A stretch of 64,000 nt of DNA from Lepidostoma basale. Its lineage: Eukaryota > Arthropoda > Insecta > Trichoptera > Lepidostomatidae. The stretch spans positions 1,102,501 to 1,166,500 of the forward strand of contig JAHDVF020000208.1 of NCBI GenBank assembly GCA_022606425.2, in the 5' to 3' direction. Positions 1 to 10,937 of the stretch are shown here, piece by piece; position 1 is the stretch's first letter, and every line of letters starts with the position of its first letter. Both the position numbers and the translations under genes were made by a program. The notes under the pieces were generated by a model. It did not search any database. It was not told where the DNA came from and was given only the letters and a program-made list of their open reading frames with translations.

Positions 1-1171
1 CATGTCAATCTTTTAAAAATACATTTTCATTAATATCATGTATTTAATATGGAATTTACATCAACATTTATGAAACTATGTAGGCTTTATTTTCATTTAG
101 AATAATATTCCTTAATTATACTCAAAGCCGTAGGCAAAGAGGATTAACCGTCACAATTTTCTAACCTGACTGAACATCCGGAGGATGAAGAAAGAAACTA
201 AGAAGGATTGGGAGATCTAGGCTGAGGTGAGTAGGTGACGTAAAGAAAGATACTGCACAGCTTTTACAAGATATAACTTACACGACGACTTTTTTTATTT
301 GCATTTACCAGTTGTTTTGAAAACTCTTGATTTTGAAAATGCTCCCTCGTTAGAAAAATCAAATATGCTTTTAAAGAGACGTAATATACGAGTATAGCAT
401 TATTTTATCGTTCACAGATCGAGCTTGGTCAATCCCTACGAATGCCTACTTCTAAGATAAATCTGTACATCTATAGTCAGTACAATGAGATTAGCGACAG
501 ACATCTGCTGAGTAGCCATGACGACGGGAGGAGATTTCTTTCATCCCTCGTATAAGGCGACCCCCGCATTTCTTGACATTCTGTGAAGTTAAATTTCTTA
601 CAGGGGGAGTATTATTGTACTTTCGTCTTAGTACAATGTATCTTGGTACTTATTGTAAAGCCACATAGAAATAAAATGAAAATTTTCATTTATTCTTAGG
701 TTATACTAATCGTTTCCTCGATACGCACAAGAAATATATTTTATGTACTTTATTGTAATCATATTTATAGTAGGCAATTGCAAATAGAGAGTATTTTATC
801 TTATTGAAATGTCTGTTTTCTACAATTTTAATTGTTTTATTGTTACAAGACACACAATAATAAAACGGGCTAGTTGCTTTTGTGAAATATAGAACTAGAG
901 TTAAAACTACTCAATGAATTTATTATTCCAATGTTTTTTTAATGTAATGATTGTTTTATAATTAACATTTTGAATCTCTAATTTATATTATTGTATGTAT
1001 TTTATAATTTTACATAGAAATGTAATTTAATATCTTAGTATCTTCATGGAAAGAATGTGGTAAGGTATTAAATTAAAATAAAAGTACTCAAAATTTGTTT
1101 CAACTGTTAGCATTTTTGTGTTATATAAGCACATTGTTTTTAAAATCAACGCCATGCTTAAATTAATGACT
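1..1171. other. AT-rich non-coding DNA
   Basis: I see no gene or clear repeat. There is no long reading frame. A short GC-richer patch near 121-260 vaguely recalls a decayed LINE tail but cannot be supported. Confidence 0.5.
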
Positions 1172-1269
1172 CTTAGTGGTCTTAATCATGCTTAGATTAA
1201 GACCTTAGTGGTCTTAATCATGCTTAGATTAAGACCTTAGTGGTCTTAATCATGCTTAGATTAAGACCA
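1172..1269. repeat. Tandem array of small hairpins
   Basis: A 32-bp unit is repeated about three times. Each unit holds a perfect inverted repeat, GGTCTTAATC and GATTAAGACC, separated by the 7-base loop ATGCTTA. The copies are almost identical, so the array is young or homogenised. Confidence 0.85.
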
Positions 1270-1362
1270 CATGAATTTAAATATTTTTATAGAATTATGA
1301 CCCAAAAAAAATAACCACTAATTGTTTAGAAGAGATTGAAGAATGTGTGTTATAACAAGATT

Positions 1363-1475
1363 TTATATGTCAATCATTAATCACATAAACAAGAGGAAGG
1401 TTTAATATGTCAATCTGTAATCACATATACAAGAAGAAAGTTGAATATTTTAATATGTAATCACATATTACAGTA
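1363..1475. repeat. Imperfect ~40-bp tandem repeat
   Basis: About 2.5 copies of a unit carrying TATGTCAATC, then TAATCACATA, then ACAAGA and GGAAGG or AGAAAG. The copies diverge by several bases, and the last one is truncated. Confidence 0.65.
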
Positions 1476-2180
1476 TCTTATAAAACACTTTTTTTTTAAT
1501 ATCTTGTACTTAGGTGTAAATTCATGTACTCGTATATTAGCTTTATAATTAATTATTTAACTTTTAGACAGCAGTTTTTTATTCAATTAAACCAATCATT
1601 AGAAGACAATGGCTGCTAAAAGACGAAAAAAACGTTAATTTCTGATATCAATTGTACTTAGACTTGATTAATGATGGCTTCTAAATTTAATTCCGAGGTA
1701 TCAAAGTCGTGACAAATAACATTTTTATAAGAAAAAGGATTTGCAATTTCACTCGCGACGTTTCACAAAAGACTCGGAGCACAAAAGATATTTTTAACCA
1801 GACCATAATTAGTCCATGACAGAAAGTTCTTTCTTGTGATTTTTGCATCATTAATATTATCTGCGGTTTAAGAAAGAAGTATCACTCTTCGAAAGTTCTG
1901 TTCACTTCTATTTTTTAGTATCTAAAAGATCATTACGCTGAATGCTCGTTTTATATTATATACTAAAATGACGCGTTTCACAGGAAATATTTAAAAAATA
2001 TTAAATGAAAAAATCTACGCATGACTGATTGGGGAAGAAAGTTTATAATATTGGAACGTAATACTCATTCACGAAAGAAAATATTTTATCGTTTAATTGA
2101 ATAAATTCAAATTTAACTTTTCTCATTATAATGCCTTCACTGTATTAAATTTAATAAAAATATAAATTAACACTACCGAG
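1476..2180. other. AT-rich non-coding DNA
   Basis: No gene, RNA gene or recognisable repeat is seen. Confidence 0.4.
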
Positions 2181-2346
2181 CTAATTAATATGAATGAAAA
2201 CGTCTGTTTTCTAAAAGGTCTATTATATTTTATGTAGGTAAATGACATATTTCGCCTACCATCTTCTACTTCTAGAAAACAGACGTTTTCATTCGTATTA
2301 ATTATTTAATACGGAGTTTTACATAAATGTTCAAGAAACAATAAAC
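2181..2346 (+). repeat. FB-1 palindromic element with tail
   Basis: The two arms (about 2181-2217 and 2270-2305) are inverted copies around GAAAACGTCTGTTTTCTA. A unique tail follows, with GGAGTTTTACAT, TGTTCAAGAAACAATAA and the 3' end at 2346. The centre, which carries GAAACATGTC in other copies, is mostly deleted here. This is the first of about ten copies of the family. Confidence 0.8.
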
Positions 2347-3074
2347 TAAAGAAGTACGAGTTGGAAGCGTTTCAAATACAAACAAATTGAAGAAAAGCTT
2401 AGTCGATGAACTTTATAACAGAAATGTGTTTAATACTACATACGAGTATAACGTGTGGATATTAAACCAATAAAGCTTGCATACGAGTTATTAGTACGAT
2501 ACGGTATTATAAACTGGTAAATTATTTGATATAAATATTTGAATAAAATTATCTTGTTTATTGCGTACGTAAATTGAAGACGATAAACGCATGTGAAGTT
2601 TGTACGAACAAAACACTTGTCATATGCGAAATCTTCTTTAATACACGTCAGCAATATCCCCCCTCTATCCCCACTCCTTCATCATAAAAGGAACCATGAA
2701 ATTTCGGACAAGGAATATGCAACCCTCGTCATCGGCTTCTTGCGAATCATAAAATGTTTGCATATTAATCTCTCGGCCAAACTTTATTGCCGCGGCAGTA
2801 AAAGTGATTTTATAGATCTATGTGCATAGCAGGGAGATCGCCTAAAGAGGCTTAGCATGGCAAAACATGTGTCATAAGAGTGGTGACACAATTGGTATTA
2901 TATATGTAACAAACAAAGTGCTCAATTTCAATAATATATATTTATATATATGTATATTAACTGGCCAATGTATGCACAATGAGTTTTAGTTACAGTATAC
3001 ATTGTTGCGTTTCGTGAATATTTTATTTATGCTTGTATAATGTATGATTTATAAAGAAGCAATGCACTAAATCA
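2347..3074. other. Non-coding DNA
   Basis: No supported gene. Overlapping 70-80 residue frames around 2436-2829 on both strands show no domain and no splice context. A TA-rich run lies near 2930-2960. Confidence 0.45.
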
Positions 3075-3405
3075 AAATTGGAAGATCCATGTTAGATATT
3101 TCGCTTAGAGACCATATACCCAACGTTGAGATTAGATGACGCACCAGGGTCACCGATGTAGGGATACGCATTGCGAGGATGAAGTGGCAGTGAGCTGGTC
3201 ATGTGTGTCGACGAGATGATGGAAGATGGAGCCAAAGGGTTACTGATTAGTCGGGAGACAGCCAACCAAGTGGAGCGATGATTTTGTGCGGACGGCAGGA
3301 AGGACCTGGAGAACCATGGCGAGAGACCGAGAGAGATGGCGTGGGGGTGGAGAGGTTTACGTCCAGCAGTGGATGGAGACAAGCTGACGAAGAACCACTC
3401 TTTTC
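3075..3405 (+). pseudogene. LINE-B 3' remnant (decayed)
   Basis: In broken frames the plus strand reads like the C-terminal region of the LINE at 8055-8607. Shared blocks include MLxISLRDxI, TRVTDVxIRIA, WxAGHVCRRDDGRW, then WSDDFVRTAGRTW and ending YVQQWM. Stops and indels show it is dead. It is 5'-truncated, as expected of target-primed insertion. Confidence 0.75.
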
Positions 3406-4079
3406 AAATTAATGATAAAATTCCACAATTTTAACCACTTAACCTTCAATAAAATATAGTTTCTTTTAAAATACAGATTTATTAATTGTTATTTTTTATT
3501 ATCAATATTTTGTAAAGATCACATATTTTGCAAGAAATCGTTTAAAAAAAGTTGCAGGAATCATTCTTGTTATTATCGGGATTAATCTGTAATAAATTTA
3601 TAACGTCAGTTTCCCTGACAACTATTGAGCTAAAATTATAGAGCTGTTCCACAGATATGGTTATAAAAATATTTCCATGCATCGCTTTGCATTCGCTTTG
3701 ATAGATTAAAGCATGATGTTATAAAGAGAGGTAGATGTGTATTTTATTTTGATTGGGGTTGAATCGAGAGCGTTCTGTAGGGACCGTCCTAAACCAGCAA
3801 CTGCGGCGAGCGGATTATCCTCTTGAAGCCGGATTACGAATTTAATATGGGATTTCCACAATGGAGGAGATACAGCCCGTAATATCGATACGAATATAGC
3901 ATTTTTATTAAACGCGAATTTATAAGTTATTGAATTTTGAATCAAAAATTCGGTATGCTCCCTTTTTAAGCGTTATTAATATCATTCGAAAATACACATA
4001 ATCTTCAAAAACATAAAATAGGTATTTAATGTTTAAAATTGAAAAAAACTGTTGTAGTCTGAACTTTTGTTACATCAAT
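3406..4079. other. Non-coding DNA
   Basis: No gene seen. A GC-richer patch at 3740-3860 is single-copy within the window, with no coding sign that I can defend. Confidence 0.4.
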
Positions 4080-4350
4080 TAACTAACTAACTAAACATCT
4101 CGCCGTCTCCCCGAAAAGGTACGCAGAAAGAATGGACTGTCACACTTTAACCGATGCGGCACTCCATCCTTCTCTTTTCGCCCCGCGGGAGACGCGGTAT
4201 GATGGGTTGTGAACCTCATCGCCACCAATAGGCATCTCCCGGGCACAATTCGATCGTCCAATATCCACAAAAAATCTAAAACAAATAATATAAAATACAA
4301 TGATATAAAATAAAATTACGAAATAAAAATAATTTAACACAAAATATTAT
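4080..4350 (-). repeat. SINE-2 copy, shares LINE-A tail
   Basis: The left end (ACTAACTAACTAA, then GCCGTCTCCCCGAAAAGG and GAATGGACTGTCACAC) is the complement of the LINE-A 3' end. It is followed by a body unlike LINE-A, with CTTCTCTTTTCGCC, GACGCGG, GATGGGTTG, TCATCGCCACCAATAGGCAT and an AT-rich end. The same structure recurs at 13255-13560 and 60810-61010. The minus strand carries a box-B-like GGTTCGCAACCC in the better copies. Confidence 0.8.
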
Positions 4351-4369
4351 TTTTAGATGATTATGTTAC

Positions 4370-4622
4370 ATCATTTGAGGGTAATATGTTTCGCCTCACA
4401 AGGGTAGTATCAAATATCTAGCAAACATTTGATAATTTATTTATTATTTCTTGATATATGGTGTAAAACTCCATGTCCTATATAATACAAATGAAAATGC
4501 CTGTTTTCTAGAAATTTTATTAATTTTGTGGGAATAATAATCTTCCTTGATAAAGCATTTTTAAATGTATGATAATGCCTTAGCAAGGGGAGGCTAATAA
4601 AACTTCTAGAAAACATAATTTT
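4370..4622 (-). repeat. FB-1 element, rearranged
   Basis: The tail (TTTCTTGATATATGGTGTAAAACTCC) is at about 4445-4472, followed by both arms to AACTTCTAGAAAACA at 4602-4616. An extra centre fragment with ATGTTTCGCC and ATTATTTG-like palindrome pieces lies at 4372-4438, so two copies or a rearrangement are present. Confidence 0.7.
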
Positions 4623-4639
4623 TCTTCGTCTTCAATAGC

Positions 4640-4810
4640 TCTTCAGCTCATATCGAGCCTTGGCCTCCTTCAGTCCTCACCTCAAATCATTTATGTTACC
4701 TGCTGCGGCCTTCCAGTCTCCCATTTGAAGTAGTTATGTAGCGTCCTTCCTCGTCTCATCCTCCCATCAAAGTTTAAGCCTACCGTCCCTTCTCCTTTCA
4801 CCCGGATGTG
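4640..4810 (-). pseudogene. Possible LINE 3' end
   Basis: Read on the minus strand, the segment carries short LINE-tail-like blocks and ends in a GAAGA-type run beside 4622. No full motif survives, so the assignment rests on GC content, the tail and position. Confidence 0.35.
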
Positions 4811-4940
4811 CCTTAATCTAAATTCTTAATAATTTTATTTTTAAGGGGAAATATCCCATGTTTTATAATCTAGATATTATTACGGTACATTAAATTATTT
4901 CGAAGTGCTCAATTAAGTGGGAATGAGCTTTAAATATAGA

Positions 4941-5275
4941 AAAGCTATATGGAGCCTATACAAAAATGAAATGGCTGTGATAATGAGTGGAAATAACTGT
5001 GCCGAGGCAAGAATTGGCCAAGGGGTACTACAGGGATGCTGAGTGCTATAGATGAGTTGAGAGAAGAAATGAGAGATTGGTCAGGAGTAAAAATACAAGG
5101 ACAAAAAAATTACATGATTAGATATGCGGATGATATCGCATTGCTTGCAGACAAGGAGACTAAATTGGACAAGGCCTTACAAAGATTTCGAAATATTCTA
5201 CTATCGCAATATAATATGACAATAAACAAGAGCAAGACGATATGTATGGTCCTTGGGCGAGACGATGGATCTGTG
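4941..5275 (+). pseudogene. LINE reverse transcriptase fragment (YADD)
   Basis: The frame starting at 4941 reads KAIWSLYKNEMAVI, then EARIGQGVLQGC, matching the RT block before the RQGCxLSP motif. It then hits a stop. A second frame from 5036 continues with IDELREEMRDW and MIRYADDIALLADKE. The YADD catalytic box at 5123-5134 is RT motif C. The segment between the blocks is deleted with a frameshift, so it is inactive. Confidence 0.85.
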
Positions 5276-5400
5276 AATGTTGTTCTGGTAATATATATTT
5301 TTTATTCGCCAGACAAACAACAAATTGTGAAATCGATTGACGAATTCAGCGGGTATTATAATACTTATCTTCCATCGATCATTTCCTTTGCATTCTCCAG

Positions 5401-5538
5401 ACACCCAACAGGCGACGGACCCACCCGAAGATCCTGTCGGCTCCTATCATGCCGCGTACGTCGTGCGGATTGAATGCCAAGTGCCAGAATGCTTGCTGCT
5501 TAATGTGCATCAAGGGCCAACAAAATCCCGAATCGTGA
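5401..5538 (+). CDS. Candidate terminal exon of a small Cys-rich peptide
   Basis: A strong 3' splice site (pyrimidine-rich TTTGCATTCTCCAG, ending at 5400) opens onto an open frame of 45 codons with stop TGA at 5536-5538. The frame starts TPNRRRTHPK, so a tribasic site could be cleaved. It then has five cysteines at positions 22, 28, 32, 33 and 36 (C-x5-C-x3-CC-x2-C) and ends GQQNPES. This would suit a secreted peptide, but I recognise no family. A second frame also stays open, to 5609, and a GTGAGT donor-like site lies at 5606, so a different exon or no exon is possible. No upstream exon was found. Confidence 0.3.
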   Translation, partial: TPNRRRTHPKILSAPIMPRTSCGLNAKCQNACCLMCIKGQQNPES

Positions 5539-6065
5539 GGTATTGTGATACAAAATGCAAGGTGGATTTATGGGTTGTCAAATTAGAGAATTGTTTATGG
5601 AAAACGTGAGTGGCGCATCGTTTAATCTTTTTAACTTGTAGAATGATTTAACAATATAAATACTACGTATGTGTTAAACTTACAAAATACGTAATACAAA
5701 TTCTTTTATGACAGATGTGTATAGATATCTTATGATACTAAGATTCGCATTAGACTTGAGTCTGATTCTCTTGTATTATATAAAGAGTATTTATCTTTTA
5801 AATATAATATACGAGTATAATACATTTATCAGTATAATATGCAATGAAAATATAATTGGTTATCAGTTTGTCGTTAGGATATCAATTAATCATATATATT
5901 CTAAAACCTTTAGTTTATGTTTAGTAAAATACGTAAAATTACGTGTAACCAAATAATTCATTATTCCCGTTCATTATTGCATTACACTGATAATTGAAAG
6001 GTAATAGTTCTGGTTTGAATTAATTTATTTAAAATTGTGTCATATAATCATATAATCTATGAAGC
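5539..6065. other. AT-rich non-coding DNA
   Basis: No supported feature apart from the alternative frame of the candidate exon, which runs to 5609. Confidence 0.4.
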
Positions 6066-6069
6066 AGTC

Positions 6070-6315
6070 GTTTAAAGACGACCTTCGTGGCAGAGTGGTA
6101 AGAGCTCTGACTTTCATTCCGAGGTCCCAGGCTCGATCCCCGGCGATGGCAGTGTGATTGTCACACTGTCTTTGGTCTGGTGTAGAATTCTCGTGACAAT
6201 AAAATGGCGATAGATTGGCTACCTATCACATGTCATAAGAATCAATATAATTGCTAAAAAATAAAAATTGTATACAATCATTGGGTTCAAACGACCTGCT
6301 GGATACAAAAAAAAA
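6070..6315 (+). repeat. SINE-1 copy (tRNA-derived head)
   Basis: The head has a pol III box A (TGGCAGAGTGGTAAGAGC, from 6088) and box B (GGCTCGATCCC, 6130-6140) with tRNA spacing. A body follows with GTGTGATTGTCACACTGTC, GGTGTAGAATTCTCGTGAC and ACCTATCACATGTCA, then a poly-A run at 6307-6315. It resembles a tRNA only over the first ~75 bases and is transposon-derived. Other copies lie at 12769, 38563 and 40176. Confidence 0.9.
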
Positions 6316-6999
6316 CACTGCGTCTGAAGAAAAACGTAAGTAGATTTGAGTTTTGTCACAGACAAGTTATACTAATATATTTTATATTTTATGATATACT
6401 CTCTCCTTCAAACGAATTTTCACACAATTTAGAGTTACATAAATTGTGTAATTCAATTTTAAAAAAAATCTTATCTGATAGTTAAGTTTATTAATTTTTT
6501 TTAACATAATATATTTTGGAGGTACGTTTTAAAAGACATTTCAATTATATTTGTTTGTAACAACACATTGTCTTTAAGAGATTATCGCACAATCAGCGAA
6601 TGGTAATTTCACATCCTTCACGACTTACATTAGTAATTCAAATTATTTACGATGATCGACAGGGAATACAAAGTATCGGCAAGATGGCGAATATTATAAT
6701 TATCTAAATAAACAGTGAGAAAATGTAACTACTATGCTGTATCCGGTCATTATTATTTTTTTATTACGAGTACTTACGCATTATCGGGTGTTATTATATT
6801 TTTATTTATAGATTACGAAAAATTGCACGTACTTACTTACCTATCGTATTCGGACATGACATGATTAAAAAAATATTATTATAACAGCGTTGTTAGACTC
6901 TGGCAAATGATATTAAAACCTTCAAAGGTAAGTATTTATATATTGTATTGAACAGTTACAACTTGGATACTAAAAATTACAATTTTGATATGTACAATA
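6316..6999. other. AT-rich non-coding DNA
   Basis: No gene or repeat recognised. Confidence 0.4.
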
Positions 7000-7545
7000 T
7001 ACACATATAAAACATGCTTTAGATACCTGGGAATGACTTGAGAAAAAGTCCTAGAAAGAGCAAGCACTGCAAAGAGCAATTATTTACATCAATACTGAAC
7101 CATACTTGGGTGACAAAGACATGGCCATGAAGAGTAAGATGAGAATCTATAAAGCATGCGTAATAATATATGGCGCCGCCAATAATAACATATGGCCTCG
7201 AAGCAAGGGCAGACACATTAGGACCAAACAAGTTTTGAGGACTTCCGAAATTGAGACACTGGGGACGATAGCAGGCAAGACACAGAGATCGCGTGAGCAA
7301 CACCAGAATAAGATGGATCAGATAAGATGGATCAGACAGCGAAAAGGGGACTGGTGCGGTCATGTTCAAAGAATGGACACCACCCGACTCCCCTATATTG
7401 CATCGCATAATCAGCCTCATGGAACTCGTCCTCGTGGAAGACCTCCTAAAAGATGGAAGAACAGCTGGGAATCTACCTCACAGGAGGAGCAACACTCTGG
7501 AGAACAGACCACATAGGTCTACAATAAGGAAGAAGAAGAAGACTT
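7000..7545 (+). pseudogene. LINE-C 3' remnant
   Basis: The region encodes a decayed LINE C-terminus. MKSKMRIYKACVI starts at about 7127, then come LRTSEIETLGTIAGKTQR, IRWIRQRKGDWCGHVQRMD and RPRGRPPKRWKNSWES. It ends in a GGAAGAAGAAGAAG tail at 7528-7541. Frameshifts around 7170-7230 and loss of the upstream part make it non-functional. Related copies are at 22318, 41655 and 59560. Confidence 0.85.
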
Positions 7546-8054
7546 GTGTCATATAAAAATGGGTCGAAATGCACACCAATACAACTTGTGCTTAAATGAA
7601 ATAGCTCTAGGAGAACTTACAAGATATTAAAATTAAAATATAAAATAAATACACACAATGGCATCTTAACGTAAAACGTTGATAAACTATTTACATATTA
7701 ATATTAATCAATGTTGGTAAATCTACTATTATAAATTATAAAATAGTATTACAATTAGTGTTTTTTTCTGCAATCATTTCAACAATAAAAGGAAATTCAT
7801 GTCAAAAGCTCGCAAGGCATTGTGACCTAAATACGTCCCGCTTTCTGATTTCAAATCTTCAGTCCTACTTCGGACCCCAAAGGATTCATACTTGACCCAG
7901 GTGTACCATCCATTGTCATTGTCCTATACGATCGTTACTCGGGCACTGGTGGCAGGTCATGACCTAAACATCGAGATTACTCCACGATCTGTAAAAATAT
8001 TACTTAAATACACAATTTAAATACATTTCTTTATTTTGTTTATCACAATCCCTA
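7546..8054. other. Non-coding DNA
   Basis: AT-rich to 7800. At 7800-7990 there is a GC-richer patch with no supported coding content. Confidence 0.4.
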
Positions 8055-8607
8055 AAATTTCGAAACAATTTCGAGAAAGAAGCCAACCGAAGAATTCAGT
8101 TGGGTTGGGCAGCCTTTGGGAAATTACGTCATGTTTTCACTTCCAAAATACCACAATGCCTCAAGACTAAAGTCTTCAACCAGTGCGTTTTGCCAGTCAT
8201 AACATACGGAGCCGAGACGTGGACATTGACAAAAGGTCTAGTCTACAGATTCAAGGTTGCCCAGCGCGCCATGGAAAGAGCCATGCTTGGAATAACCTTG
8301 AGGGATGGATTTAGAAACGAATTTATTCGACAACAAACCAAGGTGACTGAGGTGGCTCTACGGATAGGCGGGCTGAAGTGGCGGTGGGCTGGCCATATCT
8401 GTCGGAGAACCGACAGCCGATGGGGAAGACGGGTTCTGGAGTGGAGACCGCGTACAGGATTCCGTAGAGTTGGACGTCCCCCTGCCTGCTGGACCGACGA
8501 TCTGAAGAGGATTGCTGGACATGGATGGATGGGAGCGGCAATGGATAGGGGGCGGTGGAGGGCTTTGGGAGAGGCCTACATTCAGCAGTGGATGACAGAC
8601 GGCTGAT
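8055..8607 (+). pseudogene. LINE-B 3' end, well preserved
   Basis: An open frame of about 180 codons runs to the stop at 8604-8606. It encodes the C-terminal domain of a LINE ORF2: RRIQLGWAAFGKLRHVF, FNQCVLPVITYGAETWTLT, AMERAMLGITLRDGFRNE, WAGHICRRTDSRWGRR, GRPPACWTDDLKRIAG and YIQQWM. The RT and endonuclease parts are missing, so this is a 5'-truncated insertion. The intact frame suggests it is younger than the copy at 3075. From memory this family is common in Lepidoptera. Confidence 0.88.
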
Positions 8608-8998
8608 GATGAATCCCTAAAATGTAATTAAGATTTTCTTTATATTCACATTAAGCAGTATTGATTTTTTATTTTATCATACTCAAAATAAAATGATAAA
8701 AATTGTCAGCATTTATTTTTTAATTTTACAGTTTACCTAATATTCTTGACATGTTGCGAAGGTTTTATACCTTTGAAAAAATGCAAATATCTTTGTTTTA
8801 ATTCATAAAAAAATCGTCACAATGGAAATCCACAAAAAATCGCATTAATTGGTAATAAAATTAATATCCTGAAATGCGTCATATTTTCGTACCAAAATAT
8901 TTGTTTCCTCTATATTCGCCATACTGTGTGGTTATGATGCTTTCTCTTTCTCTTTCTGTCAGATCGTGTAAACAATTTTATAATATTTTAAATATGTA
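8608..8998. other. AT-rich non-coding DNA
   Basis: No gene seen. A short CTTTCTCTTTCT run lies at about 8941-8957. Confidence 0.45.
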
Positions 8999-9001
8999 TC
9001 A

Positions 9002-9033
9002 CTGAAGAAGGACCGGTTGACCGAAACATGTCT
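9002..9033 (+). ncRNA. Hammerhead-like motif, partial
   Basis: The core reads CTGAAGA, a short GG...CC hairpin, then CCGAAACATGTC: GAAA, palindrome ACATGT, and C at the cleavage position. An AT-rich segment follows. The flanks do not pair as stem I, so this copy is probably inactive. Confidence 0.5.
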
Positions 9034-9124
9034 ATGTAATTTTATTTTTTTAATATAAGTGTTGTATATACAAAGTATATAAAAAAGAAAAAGAGAAATA
9101 ATAAATATTTTTTATTTATATAGA

Positions 9125-9250
9125 CCAATGGTTCCCAAAATGGTCCGTACGGACCCCCAGGGGTACCTGGGATCATTCAGAGGGTCCGTGGAAAATTAAA
9201 ATTGATTTGGGGGTCCCTAAACAACGTTGCGGGGTCCTTTCAAGGTTTAA
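9125..9250 (+). mobile_element. hAT-like DNA transposon end
   Basis: The terminus CAATGGTTCCCAAAATGG closely resembles the CAGTGGTTCCCAAA ends of hAT elements. It is followed by GGACCCCCAGGGG and GGGTCC repeats typical of such MITEs. I could not identify the other end. Confidence 0.5.
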
Positions 9251-9534
9251 TATAAAATTTAAAAATTGTGACACACTTTTATTACTATGGAAATTTTAAT
9301 AAATAATAACGGTCACTTCGAAATCGGCGACGACCTTTTTTTTGCTCAATTGGAAAATCGGATCACGAATTAGCGAAAAAAAGGGTGACAATGAATTCCA
9401 GATTATTTTTTCTTTTGGCCTAATTTTTCTCTGTGTCAGCTTCAAAAACTCATTTAATAGTTATAGGTGAAGTTGTAAAAAAAAAACAATATTACGAATT
9501 TAGGGGATCTGCACAAAATAAAATAAATCAGCAG

Positions 9535-9835
9535 GGAGTCCACGGGTCCTCTATTCCTAGTTCCTCTATTTCTAGCTCCGTTCACGCCGTTTACATATAC
9601 CTTCTTTACCATTCTGTCTTCACTCATTCTTTCCATGTGTCCAAACCATCTCAATGACCCTTTCCTTATTTTGTTCATAACACTTTCATTCGCACCACAT
9701 TCACTTCTTATACTTGCATTTGTCACTCTATCATAAACAGATTTGCCACACATTCGTCTTAGAGATCTCATTTCTACTGCATTTATTCTACTTTCATCCT
9801 TCTTTTGCCAGTTCCATGCTTCACTTCCATTATAG
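9535..9835 (-). pseudogene. LINE-A fragment, 3'-truncated
   Basis: The minus strand encodes DESRINAVEMRSLRRMCG, YDRVTNASIRSECGANESVM, KGSLRWFGHMERMSEDRM and VYVNGVNGARNRG. It then leaves the family at 9535, before the usual QINQILN block and GTTAGTTAG tail. It is a deletion derivative. Confidence 0.85.
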
Positions 9836-9879
9836 ATAATCCTCCTTATATGTTTAATAAAATATTTTTAGTGGAAACA

Positions 9880-9995
9880 GAAGTATAAATAAAAACTTTA
9901 TTTTACTTCATTGATACAAATGAAAACAAAAGTTTTCATTCAAATTTTCATTTAATATAGAGTTAAACATCGTTTCTAAAGAAACAATAAATGCA
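9880..9995 (+). repeat. FB-1 remnant
   Basis: The segment retains pieces of the right arm (GAAAACAAAAGTTTTCATTC) and a decayed tail (ATAGAGTTAAACATCG, then AAAGAAACAATAAATG). Confidence 0.55.
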
Positions 9996-10640
9996 TGATT
10001 ATAATAGTAAAATACGCTAATTTATTTATTTCTTAATATTCTTTCGTATGAGGATCATTCGATTTTATTCAAAAATAATGCCCAAGATTTATTTAGAATT
10101 AGGTCGATACTCTGATTTCTTCATATATATTATCTTTCTAATAAGGTGATTACAATGAAGCGATACAAACGTATGAGTTTATTAAAGAAACGAACCGCAA
10201 AGTGCCTAGTTCCTTTTAGCGCTGCCGGAGAAGGCGTATCATTTTTCTTCGCGTGACACATTTATGTGTTCATTACTTTCCTGGGTATAAAAAATAATGA
10301 CACATTATAGCTATATCAATTTCCTCTCTTCTTCACCCTTCTAGGGCTTTTTCATAATGAATCCGAGGGAGGCAGCGCACGGTGTGTCGTTAGTACATAG
10401 AAAGCATTAAAAATTCAACTTTCAATTTTGAACGATCACGATATAAAATTGACTACATGACCGCGTTTACATGAATTGCTACGGTGCTTTATTTTATGAT
10501 TTATTTAAAAAGCAGCGCTATAAATTTGGAAAACAAAAATTACCCTTCACGTTTGTTAAATAATTATGTCAATGTACTTTTCAAGCGTAGGCTAATTTAA
10601 AAATTATATAATTTTGATAATCAAATGATTTTACTGAAAT
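9996..10640. other. Non-coding DNA
   Basis: No gene or repeat recognised. Moderately GC-rich patches lie at 10185-10260 and 10330-10390. Confidence 0.4.
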
Positions 10641-10644
10641 CTCT

Positions 10645-10856
10645 TGATGGAAGTTCATTTTAAATAATAATTAAATAAAACGATGTTTTTTAACTACTTC
10701 CACTTTTGTCTTTATTTAGACAGCGACCGGTTTCGCCAGGCTCGCTGGCATCGACAGACTGGTCTGTCGATGCCAGCGAGCCTGGCGAAACCGGTCGCTG
10801 TCTAAATAAAGACAAAAGTGGAAGTAGTTAAAAAACATCGTTTTATTTAATTATTA
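10645..10856. repeat. FB-2 near-perfect palindrome
   Basis: The arms 10665-10759 and 10762-10856 are almost perfect inverted copies (about 95 bp) with a 2-base centre. Each arm carries CTTTATTTAGACAGCGACCGG and GGCGAAACC, with the hairpin GCCAG-CGAGC-CTGGC just inside. This is the ribozyme-like module (here CTGTCGA, hairpin, GAAA, ACCGGT, C) in inverted duplicate. Left of the palindrome is CTTGATGGAAGTTCATTTT, which recurs at 29133 and 41590. Confidence 0.9.
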
Positions 10857-10937
10857 TATATAATTTTGATTAAAATTTTATTCGGATTTAATATTTAATA
10901 AACTTAAAACGTTAACACTGGAATTCTTAAAAAAATT

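Noticed and set aside
1172..1269. CRISPR array
   Set aside because: The units are contiguous without unique spacers, and the genome is animal.
2593..2829. 78-codon plus-strand frame as a small gene
   Set aside because: No signal, domain or splice context, and an equally long frame overlaps on the other strand.
4091..4340. Overlapping minus-strand frames of 66-69 codons
   Set aside because: They translate SINE-2 sequence and recur only because the repeat recurs.
6070..6145. A tRNA gene at the head of SINE-1
   Set aside because: Box A and box B are present, but acceptor pairing is lacking, a SINE body and poly-A follow, and the unit is repeated elsewhere.
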